Part shown: piece by piece, positions 1-7,639 of the stretch
Layout of the letters: each line of letters begins with the position of its first letter
Position numbering within the stretch: position 1 is the stretch's first letter
From: Streptomyces capitiformicae
GTDB taxonomy: Bacteria > Actinomycetota > Actinomycetes > Streptomycetales > Streptomycetaceae
Assembly (NCBI RefSeq): GCF_002214185.1
Contig: NZ_CP022161.1
Location: forward strand, 2,851,767-2,915,766
Reading direction: 5' to 3'
Length of the DNA: 64,000 nt
Program-made: the position numbers and the translations under genes
Notes under the pieces: model-generated
Database searches by the model: none
What the model was told of the DNA's origin: nothing
What the model saw: only the letters and a program-made list of their open reading frames with translations

Positions 1-28
1 GAGGCCATGTTTCTCGCTGAACAAAGCG

Positions 29-72
29 TCCGGGTCGAATCCGGGTCGAATCCGGGTCGAATCCGGGTCGCA
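29..72. repeat. Short tandem repeat, 11-bp unit
   Basis: The unit TCCGGGTCGAA occurs three times exactly (from 29, 40 and 51) and a fourth time with the last bases changed. The rest of positions 1-257 holds no gene I can support. Confidence 0.8.
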
Positions 73-257
73 TTCGGGCCTGCGTGAAGTACATGTACGA
101 GGTGTCTTCTTGTCGACCCGCTCTGGCTGAACTCGATCACCGATGGTGCGTCCTGCGGCGGACCTTGGAAGGCGTCGCCATCCTGGAGCGGCAGTCGGCT
201 CCAGGCCCTTTGTTGCCTGTGGCATGACGCCGGCTGCCGGATGACCGCCGGTTGTGA

Positions 258-1206
258 TCACGGCGTTGGATGCAGACGTCCCAGTGCTGACAGCGCCGTC
301 CTCGCTTCCGTTCGCCGAACGAAGTCCTGGCCGCGGTGGGCGATCAGGGCGCGCGGATCCTGGGTGCCCATCGGGAAGGGCCAGTCGCTGCCCAGGACCA
401 TGCGGTCCTCCCCGAACGTGGTCACCGCCAGGTCGACGACGGCGGGGTCATGGGCGAGGCAGTCGACGTAGAAGCGGCGCACCGCGTCTCGCGGGGATTC
501 GGTCAGGGGGGAGGCCTGGGCGGCAGGTGTCGGTGCCGCGCTGCCGGCGGCCGACCACGGTGGGAAGCAGCCCGCCGCAGTGGACCAGCACGAACCGGAG
601 CCGGGGATGCCGGGCGAGGACGTCGCCGAAGACGAGCTGAGCGGCGGCCAGTGCGGTTTCTGCCGGGTTGCCGAGGAGGTTGGAGAGGTAGAACGGCCTC
701 AGCCGAGGGTCCGGGGAGGTTCCCGGGTGCAGGAGGAGGGTGCGGCCGTCCTCGTCCAGTACCTTCCAGAGCGGGGCGAGCGCGGGGTCGGCCAGAGAGA
801 CGGAGCCGCCCCCGGCCGATGCGGTCAGCCCGGCCCACGCCTCCTCGTCACGCAGCCGGGTGTACTCGTCGAGCGCGACCTCCGGGTGTTCCAGGGGGAG
901 ATGAGCGAGCAGAGTGAGTCGGTCGTGGCCGTCCAGCGCGCGCAGCAGACCGTCGTTGACGGCCCGGACCCAGCCGTGCGCGTCCGGTCGGCTCAGGTCC
1001 TGCCGGAAGAACGGCGGCGGGATCGTCACGATCGCCTCGTCCAGGTCGGCCGCGTCGAGATAGTCCTCCAGGCGATCGGGTCGGAACAGAGCGGGCGGTC
1101 CGACCAGGTGGCCGTCGATCAGCAGGAGGCCGTTGGCGTTCCGGGCCCAGCCGTCGAGTTGTGGGGCGAGATGGCTGTGCAGGTCGACACCGGGCAAGGT
1201 GGCCAT
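258..1206 (-). pseudogene. Amidohydrolase (ACMSD-like), frameshifted
   Basis: The reading frame starts MATLPGVDLHSHL with the metal-binding HxH typical of the amidohydrolase/ACMSD decarboxylase family. It continues through a second His region (LVHCGGLLP) about residue 225. The frame is then lost near 515-535: the next frame carries AAQASPLTESPRDAVRRF and RMVLGSDWPFP, the usual C-terminal metal-site region, down to the stop at 258. One single-base frameshift therefore splits an otherwise complete gene of about 310 codons. It could be a true pseudogene or a sequencing error; several frameshifts occur in this part of the window. The substrate is not known. The neighbour upstream is coxL/coxG-like debris, so it may once have belonged to a catabolic operon. 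Confidence 0.75.
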
Positions 1207-1357
1207 CCGATCCGGAGATGAAAGAAAGACAGGAGAGAGACGGGGCGCTGCGGCGCCCGCCGACAGCGCCGCACCGCGTTCAGGAGGGACCTTGGCCGGG
1301 CCCTGGCCGGTGCAGGGAGCCTCGGCTCGGCCAAGCTCCGGCTTCGGGAGGACGGGA

Positions 1358-1795
1358 TCAGGCCAGGGCCGCCGCGCTCTGCAGCACGTCGCCGATGGCC
1401 CGGCCGGCGACCTCCCGGGGCAACGCGCTGCCCGACGCTGGCGGCCGGGCCGCGCACGATCAGGTCGGCGGACCAGGTGACGCGGCTTCCCGACTCGCAA
1501 GGCAGGAAGGCAAGTTCGATGCGGACGTCGACGGCATGCTGGGCCCGCCGGGCGTGAACGGCCAGCACCGTGCCGCCCTCGTCGGCGTGTTCGGCGCGGA
1601 TACGGGTGTGCAGGGGCAGCCGTCCGAAGGGCGTGGTCGGGCTGAACAGCGCGTGCACCGAGCCGTCCGGTCCGGTCGTCACCGTAGCCGACACCGAGGA
1701 GGTCCGCCACGACCTGCGCAACGGTGGTCTCATGGCCCTGCCCGAAGGCGCCCCCGCCGGTGACCGCGTAGACCGAGCTGTCCGCGCCGAGCCGT
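1358..1795 (-). pseudogene. Remnant of molybdenum-hydroxylase (coxL-like) plus CoxG/SRPBCC genes
   Basis: Reading leftward, about 1790-1695 encodes GGGAFGQGHETTVAQVVADL. This matches the GQGHET molybdopterin-binding motif of xanthine-dehydrogenase/CODH large subunits. It runs into a second frame resembling a CoxG-like SRPBCC domain (PFGRLPLHTRIRAEHADEGG, then RGPAASVGQRV). After another frame change near 1430 this ends in LPREVAGRAIGDVLQSA and a stop at 1358. The pieces look like a fused, decayed part of a cox-type operon. The right border is the group II intron fragment. Not functional; the identification rests on short motifs. Confidence 0.45.
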
Positions 1796-1814
1796 CCGCG
1801 CCGAGCCGCACCAG

Positions 1815-2297
1815 GCCGCCCTGGGGTTCACGTTCCGGCCACGAGGAGCCAAGGACAAGCACGGGGTGATGTTCACCGCGTTCCTGCCCGCGATCAGTAA
1901 CCAAGCCCTGAAGAGGCTGAGCAAGACGGTGCGGTCCTGGGGACTGCACCGGCGCACGGCGCAGGAGTCATCTGACCTGGCACGGACAGTCAATCCGGTG
2001 GTCAGGGGATGGATGAACTACTACGGGCGCTTCTACCGCTCAGCGCTGTATCCGCTGCTCGACCGCATCAACACCTACTTGCTGCGGTGGATCCAGAAGA
2101 AGTACCGGGTTGGGACGAAACAAGCCCTGCGACGGTTGGCCCGAGGCCACACGTCACGCCCGAAGTACTTCGCTCACTGGACCTGGGCGGCCCCGGCAGG
2201 GGCGAGGCTCAGAACGACAAGAGCCGTATGACGGGAGACCGTCACGTACGGTTCCGTGGGAGCCCGGGGGTGAGATTCCCCCGGGCGACCCGACTAT
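1815..2297 (+). mobile_element. 5'-truncated group II intron (maturase C-terminus plus domain V/VI)
   Basis: The frame ending at the stop at 2229-2231 encodes the X/maturase C-terminal region of a group II intron reverse transcriptase. Conserved blocks are GFTFRPRGAKDKHG, SDLARTVNPVVRGWMNYYGR and RYLL-like helices followed by KKYRVGTKQALRRLARG. The RNA 3' end follows: GAGCCGTATG and TACGGTTC at 2221-2252, a stem around 2260-2286 with GGGGG/CCCCC arms, and an apparent 3' splice end near CGACCCGACTAT at about 2297. The catalytic RT domains and the whole 5' end are missing. Such 5' truncation is common for abortive retrohoming. It sits directly against the coxL-like remnant. Confidence 0.75.
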
Positions 2298-2579
2298 TAG
2301 GTGGCGGAAGGTCACTCGGAAGTCCCTCACAGCGCTGGTAGTCCCTGAGAAGTTCCAGGCGTGGAGGGGCGGGCGAGGCCTCTGGGCCAGGCATTCGTGT
2401 CAGCCGTCGGGGCTCACACGTCCCAGTCTCCAGGTGTCCATGATCAAGGGGAAGCTTCAACGCTCCGTCAACACCGAACCTGAGACGGGCCGTTGATCGG
2501 GCAGTCCCCTATCGGGGCGTCAGATCACCCAATTCCGGTGACATACCCAGGGTTGGTCCTGCGGGCAGGCTCGGTGAGC
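2298..2579. other. Intergenic, no gene seen
   Basis: Short non-coding stretch between the group II intron 3' end and the GAF gene. No frame has convincing codon bias or a recognisable motif. Confidence 0.5.
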
Positions 2580-3071
2580 TCAGCCGTTCGCAGTGGGCTC
2601 GACGGGGATGGTGGCCGCGTCTTGCATGAACAAGGCAATCTGGTCGTCTGTGAATTCGAGGCTGTGCTCGAAGCCGAGTCCCACGACAGCCAGGAGCGTC
2701 TCGGGATCGGTTGGCGAGGAGACGGGCAGGGTCACAGAGCTCTTCGACTCGGAAGCACGGGCCAGCGGGCGTGCGACTCCTGAGGTGTCCGTCTGCAGAT
2801 CGACCATCACGACGGGCTCGCGGCGTTCCGCGGCGACTCCGGCGACGCCCTTGCCGATGGGGACGACGGCGGCGGCGTTCTGGATTCGGGCGGGGAGATT
2901 GTAGGCAGCGACCAGGAATATCTGGCCTGCGGAAGCAGACTCGGCCAGATGTACGGAGCCGACGAAGCCGCCATGGCGTTCAACGAAGGTGGCGAGCCAG
3001 GCAGCAATGTCGCGGCGTGCGTTTTTCTGAACGGTCTCACTCAGTTCGTTTGCTGAGGTTTGCGTAGACAT
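2580..3071 (-). CDS. GAF-domain protein
   Basis: A 163-residue protein starting MSTQTSANELSETVQ, preceded by AAAGGAG eight bases upstream of the ATG. One GAF-like fold fills the protein: a helix-rich start, LVAAYNLPARIQNAAAVVP, the PIGKGVAG turn found in GAF/free-Met-reductase-like domains, a central strand pair (PVVMVDLQTD) and a C-terminal helix with FTDDQIALFM. There is no DNA-binding, kinase or PP2C domain, so the output partner is unknown; a small-molecule or redox sensor is possible. It stands alone between mobile-element debris. Third-position GC is normal for the genome and the frame is intact. Confidence 0.7.
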   Translation of the reverse strand: MSTQTSANELSETVQKNARRDIAAWLATFVERHGGFVGSVHLAESASAGQIFLVAAYNLPARIQNAAAVVPIGKGVAGVAAERREPVVMVDLQTDTSGVARPLARASESKSSVTLPVSSPTDPETLLAVVGLGFEHSLEFTDDQIALFMQDAATIPVEPTANG

Positions 3072-3279
3072 GTGGAGCTCCTTTGGTGGGTGAAGGAGAG
3101 GTTGTACATGCCGTGGACGGGAGTCATGGAAAGGGCCACGTCTTCGGATGCGGCTGCGAGCAGGAAGCCGAGACCGGATGCGGCCTGGACCAACGTCTGG
3201 GTCGGCCACTGCGCAACGATATCTGAAGGGTGTATCTGGTCGGTGCAGTGTGCCGCGCTGGATCGTGCAGGCCCGTCGG

Positions 3280-3478
3280 CGATGCCGCAGTTCGCGTGCG
3301 GCGATCGGGAACGCCGGTCGTGTTGGTGGCGAACGCCGTGAGCCGAAGCCCGTCGGCATCCGTGAACCGCAACTGCGCACCAGGGTGGTTGAGCCGGCCC
3401 GCAGCGCGGTGCCGGTGTCGCCACCGGCCGCATCATCTTCGGCCGGCTCCTGAGGACGTCGCCGTCGAGCTCGGCGAT
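3280..3478 (-). mobile_element. IS1380-family transposase remnant
   Basis: Fragments in two frames match the IS1380 transposase core: AQLRFTDADGLRLTAFATNT followed, after a short deletion and frame change, by ELRHRRRA. A preceding WPxGMR-like region is recognisable (RSRPKMMRP). No start, no inverted repeats and no intact frame remain. Confidence 0.5.
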
Positions 3479-3628
3479 TCAGGCGCCGTCGTGGATCTGG
3501 TCGCCCGGCCCGACAGCCACCGCCCACGCGGTGGGCGTGAGACGTACCGGTGCATCCGTGCGGTAGAAGGCCCACTTCACCGTCGTGTTGCTGTGACCAG
3601 TTGAATCCGGGGCAGCGTACTTCGCGAA
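3479..3628 (-). pseudogene. C-terminal fragment of an unrecognised protein
   Basis: The frame encodes about 48 residues ending TAWAVAVGPGDQIHDGA and a stop. It includes KWAFYRTDAPVRLTP and has coding-like third positions. No start codon or ribosome site precedes it and it abuts IS1380 debris, so I read it as the severed tail of a gene I do not recognise. Confidence 0.3.
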
Positions 3629-3669
3629 GGGTTCCCGGTAGCAAGCAAGGATCGAGCCTCACCGAGACG

Positions 3670-3830
3670 ATGAGGCTCGATCCTGTGGAGTACGCGTATT
3701 CCGTCGAGTTCATGTGTGAACGACTCGACGTGTCCAAGTCAGGCTGCCGGCTGGTGGCAAAGACCCGATTCCGCGGCAGCCCAACGACGCGAGAAATTGA
3801 ACTCGGCTACCGCACCGGTCTCATGGCCGA
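3670..3830 (+). mobile_element. Possible IS3-type OrfB N-terminal fragment
   Basis: The frame from ATG 3670 encodes YAYSVEFMCERLDVSKSG, close to the FMCxxLGVSxSG start of IS3-family OrfB integrases. The sequence that follows does not continue the transposase. Only about 30 codons are recognisable. Confidence 0.35.
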
Positions 3831-3838
3831 AGTAAGCG

Positions 3839-4516
3839 TCACGCGGATATCCGCTGGGCGGCCAGTGTCCGGTCGGCGTGAATGACGCGATAACGCTCGT
3901 CCCGGCCGAGCCATTGGTGCACGGCTTTGCGACACCCGTCGTGGATGACGTAGTCGTCGAAGAGAATGATGCCGCCGACGCTGACTCGGTCCGCGATCCG
4001 CTCCATACACAGCCGTACGGACTCGTACCAGTCGCAGTCGATGTGGGCGAAGGCGACCGGCTCGTCGACGAACAGGGTGTCCTCGTAGAGCCCCTTGACA
4101 AAGGTGATACGGGACTTCTCCGGGTCGATGCCGACCCGGCGCATGTTCTCCTGGGTGAAGGCGAGCAGGTCGTCGATGTGCTCTTGGTAGTTCTGGAAGG
4201 TCCGGTCGTGTTCGCGCTCGAGAACGCCGCTCACCAGCGCCTGGTAATCGGCGCGCGACTTGTCGTCGTCCTCGTCACCGGGCGCGGGTACCATCGTGAA
4301 CACGTCGTACAGGTGCAGCGGCCGGTCGGCCGCCTTGGTCTGCGCGATCACGATCGCCGACCCGCCCATAGCCACGCCGGCCTCCAGGAAAATGCCCGGC
4401 ACGTTGGCGGATTCGACCCGGGCGGCCATGTCGTGCAATACCTCCAGCTTGCCCGGGCTGACTGAGAAGGTGAGCGAGTTACTCCGCAGGAACTCGATCG
4501 TCTCGATGACGTTCAC
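3839..4516 (-). CDS. TylF/MycF-family O-methyltransferase
   Basis: A 225-residue protein from a GTG start with GGAGG four bases upstream. It is a class I SAM-dependent methyltransferase of the macrocin-O-methyltransferase (TylF/MycF/NovP) type. GIFLEAGVAMGGSA is the SAM-binding loop, LHLYDVF the acidic strand, and AFAHIDCDWYESV with VSVGGIILFDDY supplies the Mg-binding acidic residues of the family. Length is near the family norm (about 220-250). The family methylates sugar or small-molecule hydroxyls in natural-product pathways. Here it has no glycosyltransferase or sugar gene next to it and lies 12 kb from the biosynthetic cluster, so its substrate is open. The 211 bp upstream hold its promoter region only. 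Confidence 0.85.
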   Translation of the reverse strand: MNVIETIEFLRSNSLTFSVSPGKLEVLHDMAARVESANVPGIFLEAGVAMGGSAIVIAQTKAADRPLHLYDVFTMVPAPGDEDDDKSRADYQALVSGVLEREHDRTFQNYQEHIDDLLAFTQENMRRVGIDPEKSRITFVKGLYEDTLFVDEPVAFAHIDCDWYESVRLCMERIADRVSVGGIILFDDYVIHDGCRKAVHQWLGRDERYRVIHADRTLAAQRISA

Positions 4517-4719
4517 GGGACCTCCATGAGCCGACGGTTTCAGCAGAGGCTGTCAAGGGGGGTGGTGAGAGCGCTGGTCGAAGCTATCACGGTGTCAAGA
4601 TCACTCATCATTTTGTCGCAAGCCTGGACGTACTTGTCAATCAGTCCGGCCTCCTGAAACGTACAGCGGGCGCTGGACACTGCGCCCCAATGGCGTCCCC
4701 CGGCCGCAACCCGAGGCCG

Positions 4720-5117
4720 TCACGCCGTCACGCCGCCGCGCAGCTCGGCCCATACCGTCTTGCCGGGGCGGTCGGGTGAGGAGTGACACCCGATTCGTCC
4801 GCGAGGGTGGCGAGGAGGTGGAGGCCGCGGCCGGACCTGGATGCCGAGTCGGGGTTCGGAAGTGTGGATGGAGGCTGCTTCTCGGCGCGGGTGTCGGTCA
4901 CCTGAAAGCGGAACGTGGCCTCGGCCAGGATGAGTTGGAGATGGAAGTCCCGGCCGGGGACGTGGTCGTGGCGTACGGCGTTGGCGCTGAGTTCGGCCGT
5001 GATGAGGGTGAGCGTCTCGTTGGCCGGGGTTGTGTGGGGGTGGCCCCAGTCGTTCAGGCGGTGTGAGACGAGTCGGCGGGCGAGGCGGGCGCCGTGCGGG
5101 GTCGAGGTGAAGCGCAT
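4720..5117 (-). pseudogene. HATPase_c anti-sigma-factor-type ATP-binding protein, frameshifted near its end
   Basis: The protein resembles the small Streptomyces serine-kinase/anti-sigma ATPases. [13 protein letters not shown] is the N-box, FRFQVTDTR the G1-like strand, and GRGLHLLATLAD the G2 glycine loop. After DES the open frame reads GVTPHP to a stop at 4728. The neighbouring frame gives CHSSPDRPGKTVWAELRGG with a stop at 4720, which is the family's usual ending (PGKTVWAEL). One base missing near 4785 explains both. Either a damaged gene or a sequencing error. Length with the repair is about 132 codons, normal for the family. Confidence 0.7.
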
Positions 5118-5440
5118 GGTGAACTCGCGTTCGGATGTGCGCCGACCACGGAGACGCCTTCGGGGAGGACGGCTACCACGGCCGTGGCATCGCTCATCCG
5201 ACCGTGCTGAACGTGCCGTTCGCGGCCTGGCTGTCGGAGTAGGCGGCTACGTTCCCCCGCCGCGCTCTCAGTGCGCAGGCTCACGTGGGCGGCACGGGGG
5301 CGCCCCGACGCCGTGCCCGGGTTGCCGGAGTGAGCCGGACGAGCTCGTCCGGGACTGGGCACACGCGACGCGATGTTCACCGTGTGAGGCGGCGCCTCAG
5401 CCATCAACTACCCACGCTTGTAGGCAGATTGGGATGATGG
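5118..5440. other. Intergenic, no gene seen
   Basis: About 320 bp between the HATPase start and the YeeE operon. I see no supported frame, hairpin or repeat. Confidence 0.5.
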
Positions 5441-5770
5441 TTGGATCACCCTGTGGGTTGCTTACATGCTTCGACGTGTCCTCTCTTCCCCCATCTCAAC
5501 CAGAGTCTGGCGGGCTGGCGCAGCTACTACTGCGACAACGAGGCCAACTGGCGCGACTGCGCGCGCTACCAGGTGTCACTCACCGGCGAGCGGGTGCCGA
5601 TCACCCTGCTGCCCAACGGACGGCACGCCCGTCATCTGGCGCCGAAACCCGCGCCCACCGCTTCCGAGAGGCGCGGTCCCGGCCCTGCCGAACAGCCGCC
5701 GGCGGCCCCCGACGAGCCCGAACGGGGCTGGTGGGCCCGGTTGGCCGAGTGGATGAAAGGCAACGCATGA
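5441..5770 (+). CDS. Small Cys-containing protein upstream of YeeE/YedE genes
   Basis: About 109 residues from TTG 5441, or 105 from in-frame GTG 5453; neither has a clear ribosome site. The pattern [20 protein letters not shown] followed by [11 protein letters not shown] has three Cys in a CxxxxHxN-W-YYC-CARY arrangement. I have seen this beside sulfur-transport genes, but I cannot name the function. The C-terminal third is a Pro/Glu/Arg linker ending in a Trp-rich tail ([13 protein letters not shown]). Its stop overlaps the next ATG (ATGA), so it is translationally coupled to the membrane protein and may be its cytoplasmic partner. Confidence 0.6.
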   Translation: MDHPVGCLHASTCPLFPHLNQSLAGWRSYYCDNEANWRDCARYQVSLTGERVPITLLPNGRHARHLAPKPAPTASERRGPGPAEQPPAAPDEPERGWWARLAEWMKGNA

Positions 5771-6432
5771 CCGCTTACTGGCCCTGGTGGGCGGGTGCTG
5801 TCGGACTCGCCGTACTGACCATCGGCTACACCCTCGCCACCGACCGGTCGTTCGGGGTGTCGGGGGCCTGGGAGCGAGTGCTGCACTGGCGGCGTGAAGC
5901 CGAACTGGAGCGGAGGGAGGCGGAGTTCACCGACGAACAGGCTCTTGTCGCCGCCCTCGGTGCGGCCACCGCCGAACATTTCGGCACCGTGCCCGCCGCG
6001 CCCGTGCCCGCCGCGCCCGTGCCCGCCGCGCCCGTCCCTGCCGCGCCCCCGGGGCCGCCCGCCGTACCGGTCACGGACGGACGCCGCCGAGGCGGGTACC
6101 TGCGCCCCGCTCCGCTGGTCACCCAGGCCGTCCTGCTGGTCTCGATCTTCGTGGGCGGACTGATCGCCGCCGTCACCTCCGGGCGGTTCGACGTCCGCTT
6201 CGACATGGGCGCGGGCTACCGGCATCTGGTGACCGGCAACCCGGTCGCCATGGTCGCCCTGCTCTTCGTGGGAGGCGTACTGGTCGGCTTCGGCACCCGG
6301 CTGGCCGGTGGCTGCAGTTCGGGGCACGGGCTCAACGGCTGCGGTCGGCTCAGCCCTGTCAGTCTCGTCGCGACGGCCACATTCTTCGGTACTGCAGTCG
6401 CGGTGTCGTTCCTCCTGTGGAAGGTGATCTGA
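5767..6432 (+). CDS. yeeE-like: YeeE/YedE-family membrane protein (thiosulfate/sulfur transport)
   Basis: 221 residues. The N-terminus has one membrane segment ([18 protein letters not shown]) and a charged helix, then a low-complexity PAAPV linker from a 15-bp repeat at about 5990-6055. Three further hydrophobic segments follow. The family signature [18 protein letters not shown] carries the conserved Cys that conducts sulfur species in YeeE transporters. The gene overlaps both neighbours by 1-4 bases and forms a three-gene operon. The second half of the transporter is the next gene, an arrangement common in split YeeE/YedE systems. Known members import thiosulfate; the exact substrate here is inferred. 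Confidence 0.8.
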   Translation: MTAYWPWWAGAVGLAVLTIGYTLATDRSFGVSGAWERVLHWRREAELERREAEFTDEQALVAALGAATAEHFGTVPAAPVPAAPVPAAPVPAAPPGPPAVPVTDGRRRGGYLRPAPLVTQAVLLVSIFVGGLIAAVTSGRFDVRFDMGAGYRHLVTGNPVAMVALLFVGGVLVGFGTRLAGGCSSGHGLNGCGRLSPVSLVATATFFGTAVAVSFLLWKVI

Positions 6433-6848
6433 TGCGTAGCCGGGGCGGAGTCCTGCTCGCCAACCTCTTCACCGGGCTCGCTCTCGGCTTCATCGTGACC
6501 CGTATCGGGTTCGGCGACTACGCCGAACTGAACCGCATGTTCACCTTCCAGGACCTGCGGATGCTCCTCTCCTTCTTCGGCGCCGTCGTGATCATCGCGG
6601 GTGTGTTCGCCCTGCTGCGGGTGCGCCGGGGCGCGGGGCGCCTCCACGCCGGCGTCGTCCCCGGCGCGGTCCTGTTCGGTATCGGCTGGGCCATCTCCGG
6701 GGGATGCCCGGCGATTCCGATCATCCAGGTCGCCAGTGGTTACCTGCCCGCCTTGGTCACCATCGCGGGCATCGTCGTCGGGGTCAGGCTGTGCCGCTGG
6801 GCCAGTGCCCGGTTCTTCCGTATCGACAGGGGCACCTGCGAAGGGTGA
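6432..6848 (+). CDS. yedE-like: YeeE/YedE-family second subunit (DUF6691-like)
   Basis: 138 residues with four hydrophobic segments: LANLFTGLALGFIVTRIGF, MLLSFFGAVVIIAGVFALL, GAVLFGIGWAISGGCPA, and LPALVTIAGIVVGV. GWAISGGCPA holds the conserved Cys motif of the family and pairs with GGCSSGHG in the preceding protein. Start ATG overlaps the previous stop (TGATG). It is the last gene of the trio; the IS701 fragment follows about 100 bp on. Confidence 0.8.
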   Translation: MRSRGGVLLANLFTGLALGFIVTRIGFGDYAELNRMFTFQDLRMLLSFFGAVVIIAGVFALLRVRRGAGRLHAGVVPGAVLFGIGWAISGGCPAIPIIQVASGYLPALVTIAGIVVGVRLCRWASARFFRIDRGTCEG

Positions 6849-6950
6849 GCGGCGGGGCCCGGGCGGGGCCCTCGCGGCGTCGGCCTCCGCCGGGTGCCGG
6901 GCGATGCTCGGCATTCGGACGACCGTAGGATCGGTACAACGCAGCGCCTT

Positions 6951-7562
6951 CGCCCCGGCCTCAAGCGCGGCGGCGATCATCTCCCAGGCCAGGCGGGGTT
7001 TGGCCGCGAACTGAATCTCCTTGGGTATCCCGGCAGCGTGGCGGCGCTCGGAATCGCCGCACCAGGACTGCTCGGGCGGGTAGAGCCGGCGGCCGACCAG
7101 TGCCCGCCCCCGGCTCGTGGCGTAGGCGAGGAATACACCCACCTGGGCGTTCTCGATACGCCCGGCTGTGCCGGTGTACTGGCGCTGCACTCCCGCCGAG
7201 GCGTGGCCCTTCTTCATGAAGCCGGTCTCGTCCACGACCAGGACACCGCCGTCGGTGCCGAGGTGCTCGACGGCATAGGCACGCAGGCCGTCACGGACGG
7301 CGTCGGCGTCCCAGCGGGCGAAGCGCAGCAGCCGCTGCATCGGCCCCGGCCGGGCCAGGCCGGCCTGTTCGGCCAGCTGCCAGCAGTTCTTCCGCTCCGC
7401 CTTCGACAGCAGCCCGAGCAGATAGGCACGGGCACTCGCGCGGGGCTCAACTCGGCCGAAGCGGCCCGCGATCCGGGCCATGGCCTGGTCGAACATCGCC
7501 CGCCAGCGGGCAGGGTCCACGCTATGGCCCGCGGCCACCGCACGATCTTCGTTTGTCCACAC
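6951..7562 (-). mobile_element. IS701-family transposase, N-terminal part only
   Basis: The frame from GTG 7562 encodes the N-terminal half of an IS701 DDE transposase: FGRVEPRASARAYLLGLLS, NCWQLAEQAG, GGVLVVDETGFMKKG with the first catalytic Asp, YTGTAGRIENAQVGVFLAY, and RLAWEMIAAALEAGA. Homology stops at about 6951, just before the expected AWVTAD block. That block and the rest of the protein occur 8.5 kb away at 15507-14770 in the same orientation. The two parts fit without gap or overlap. Confidence 0.85.
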
Positions 7563-7581
7563 ACCAACCGATGATCACGCG

Positions 7582-7615
7582 GTGGCCGTACCAGTTCCCA
7601 GCCGGGTACGGCCAC
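7582..7615. terminator. Hairpin at the end of the GH127 gene
   Basis: GTGGCCGTACC at 7582-7592 pairs perfectly with GGTACGGCCAC at 7605-7615, with a 12-base loop. It lies 25 bases past the GH127 stop on the minus strand, as expected for its terminator. It could also be an end structure of the IS701 element. Confidence 0.5.
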
Positions 7616-7639
7616 AGATCGCGAAGTCAGAATGGAGTA

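Noticed and set aside
4915..5766. Long upstream extension of the YeeE frame
   Set aside because: No coding bias or motif before ATG 5767, which overlaps the stop of the small coupled gene; the transmembrane protein starts there.
5990..6055. Regulatory or CRISPR-like repeats
   Set aside because: The 15-bp repeats are in frame and encode the PAAPV linker of the YeeE-like protein.
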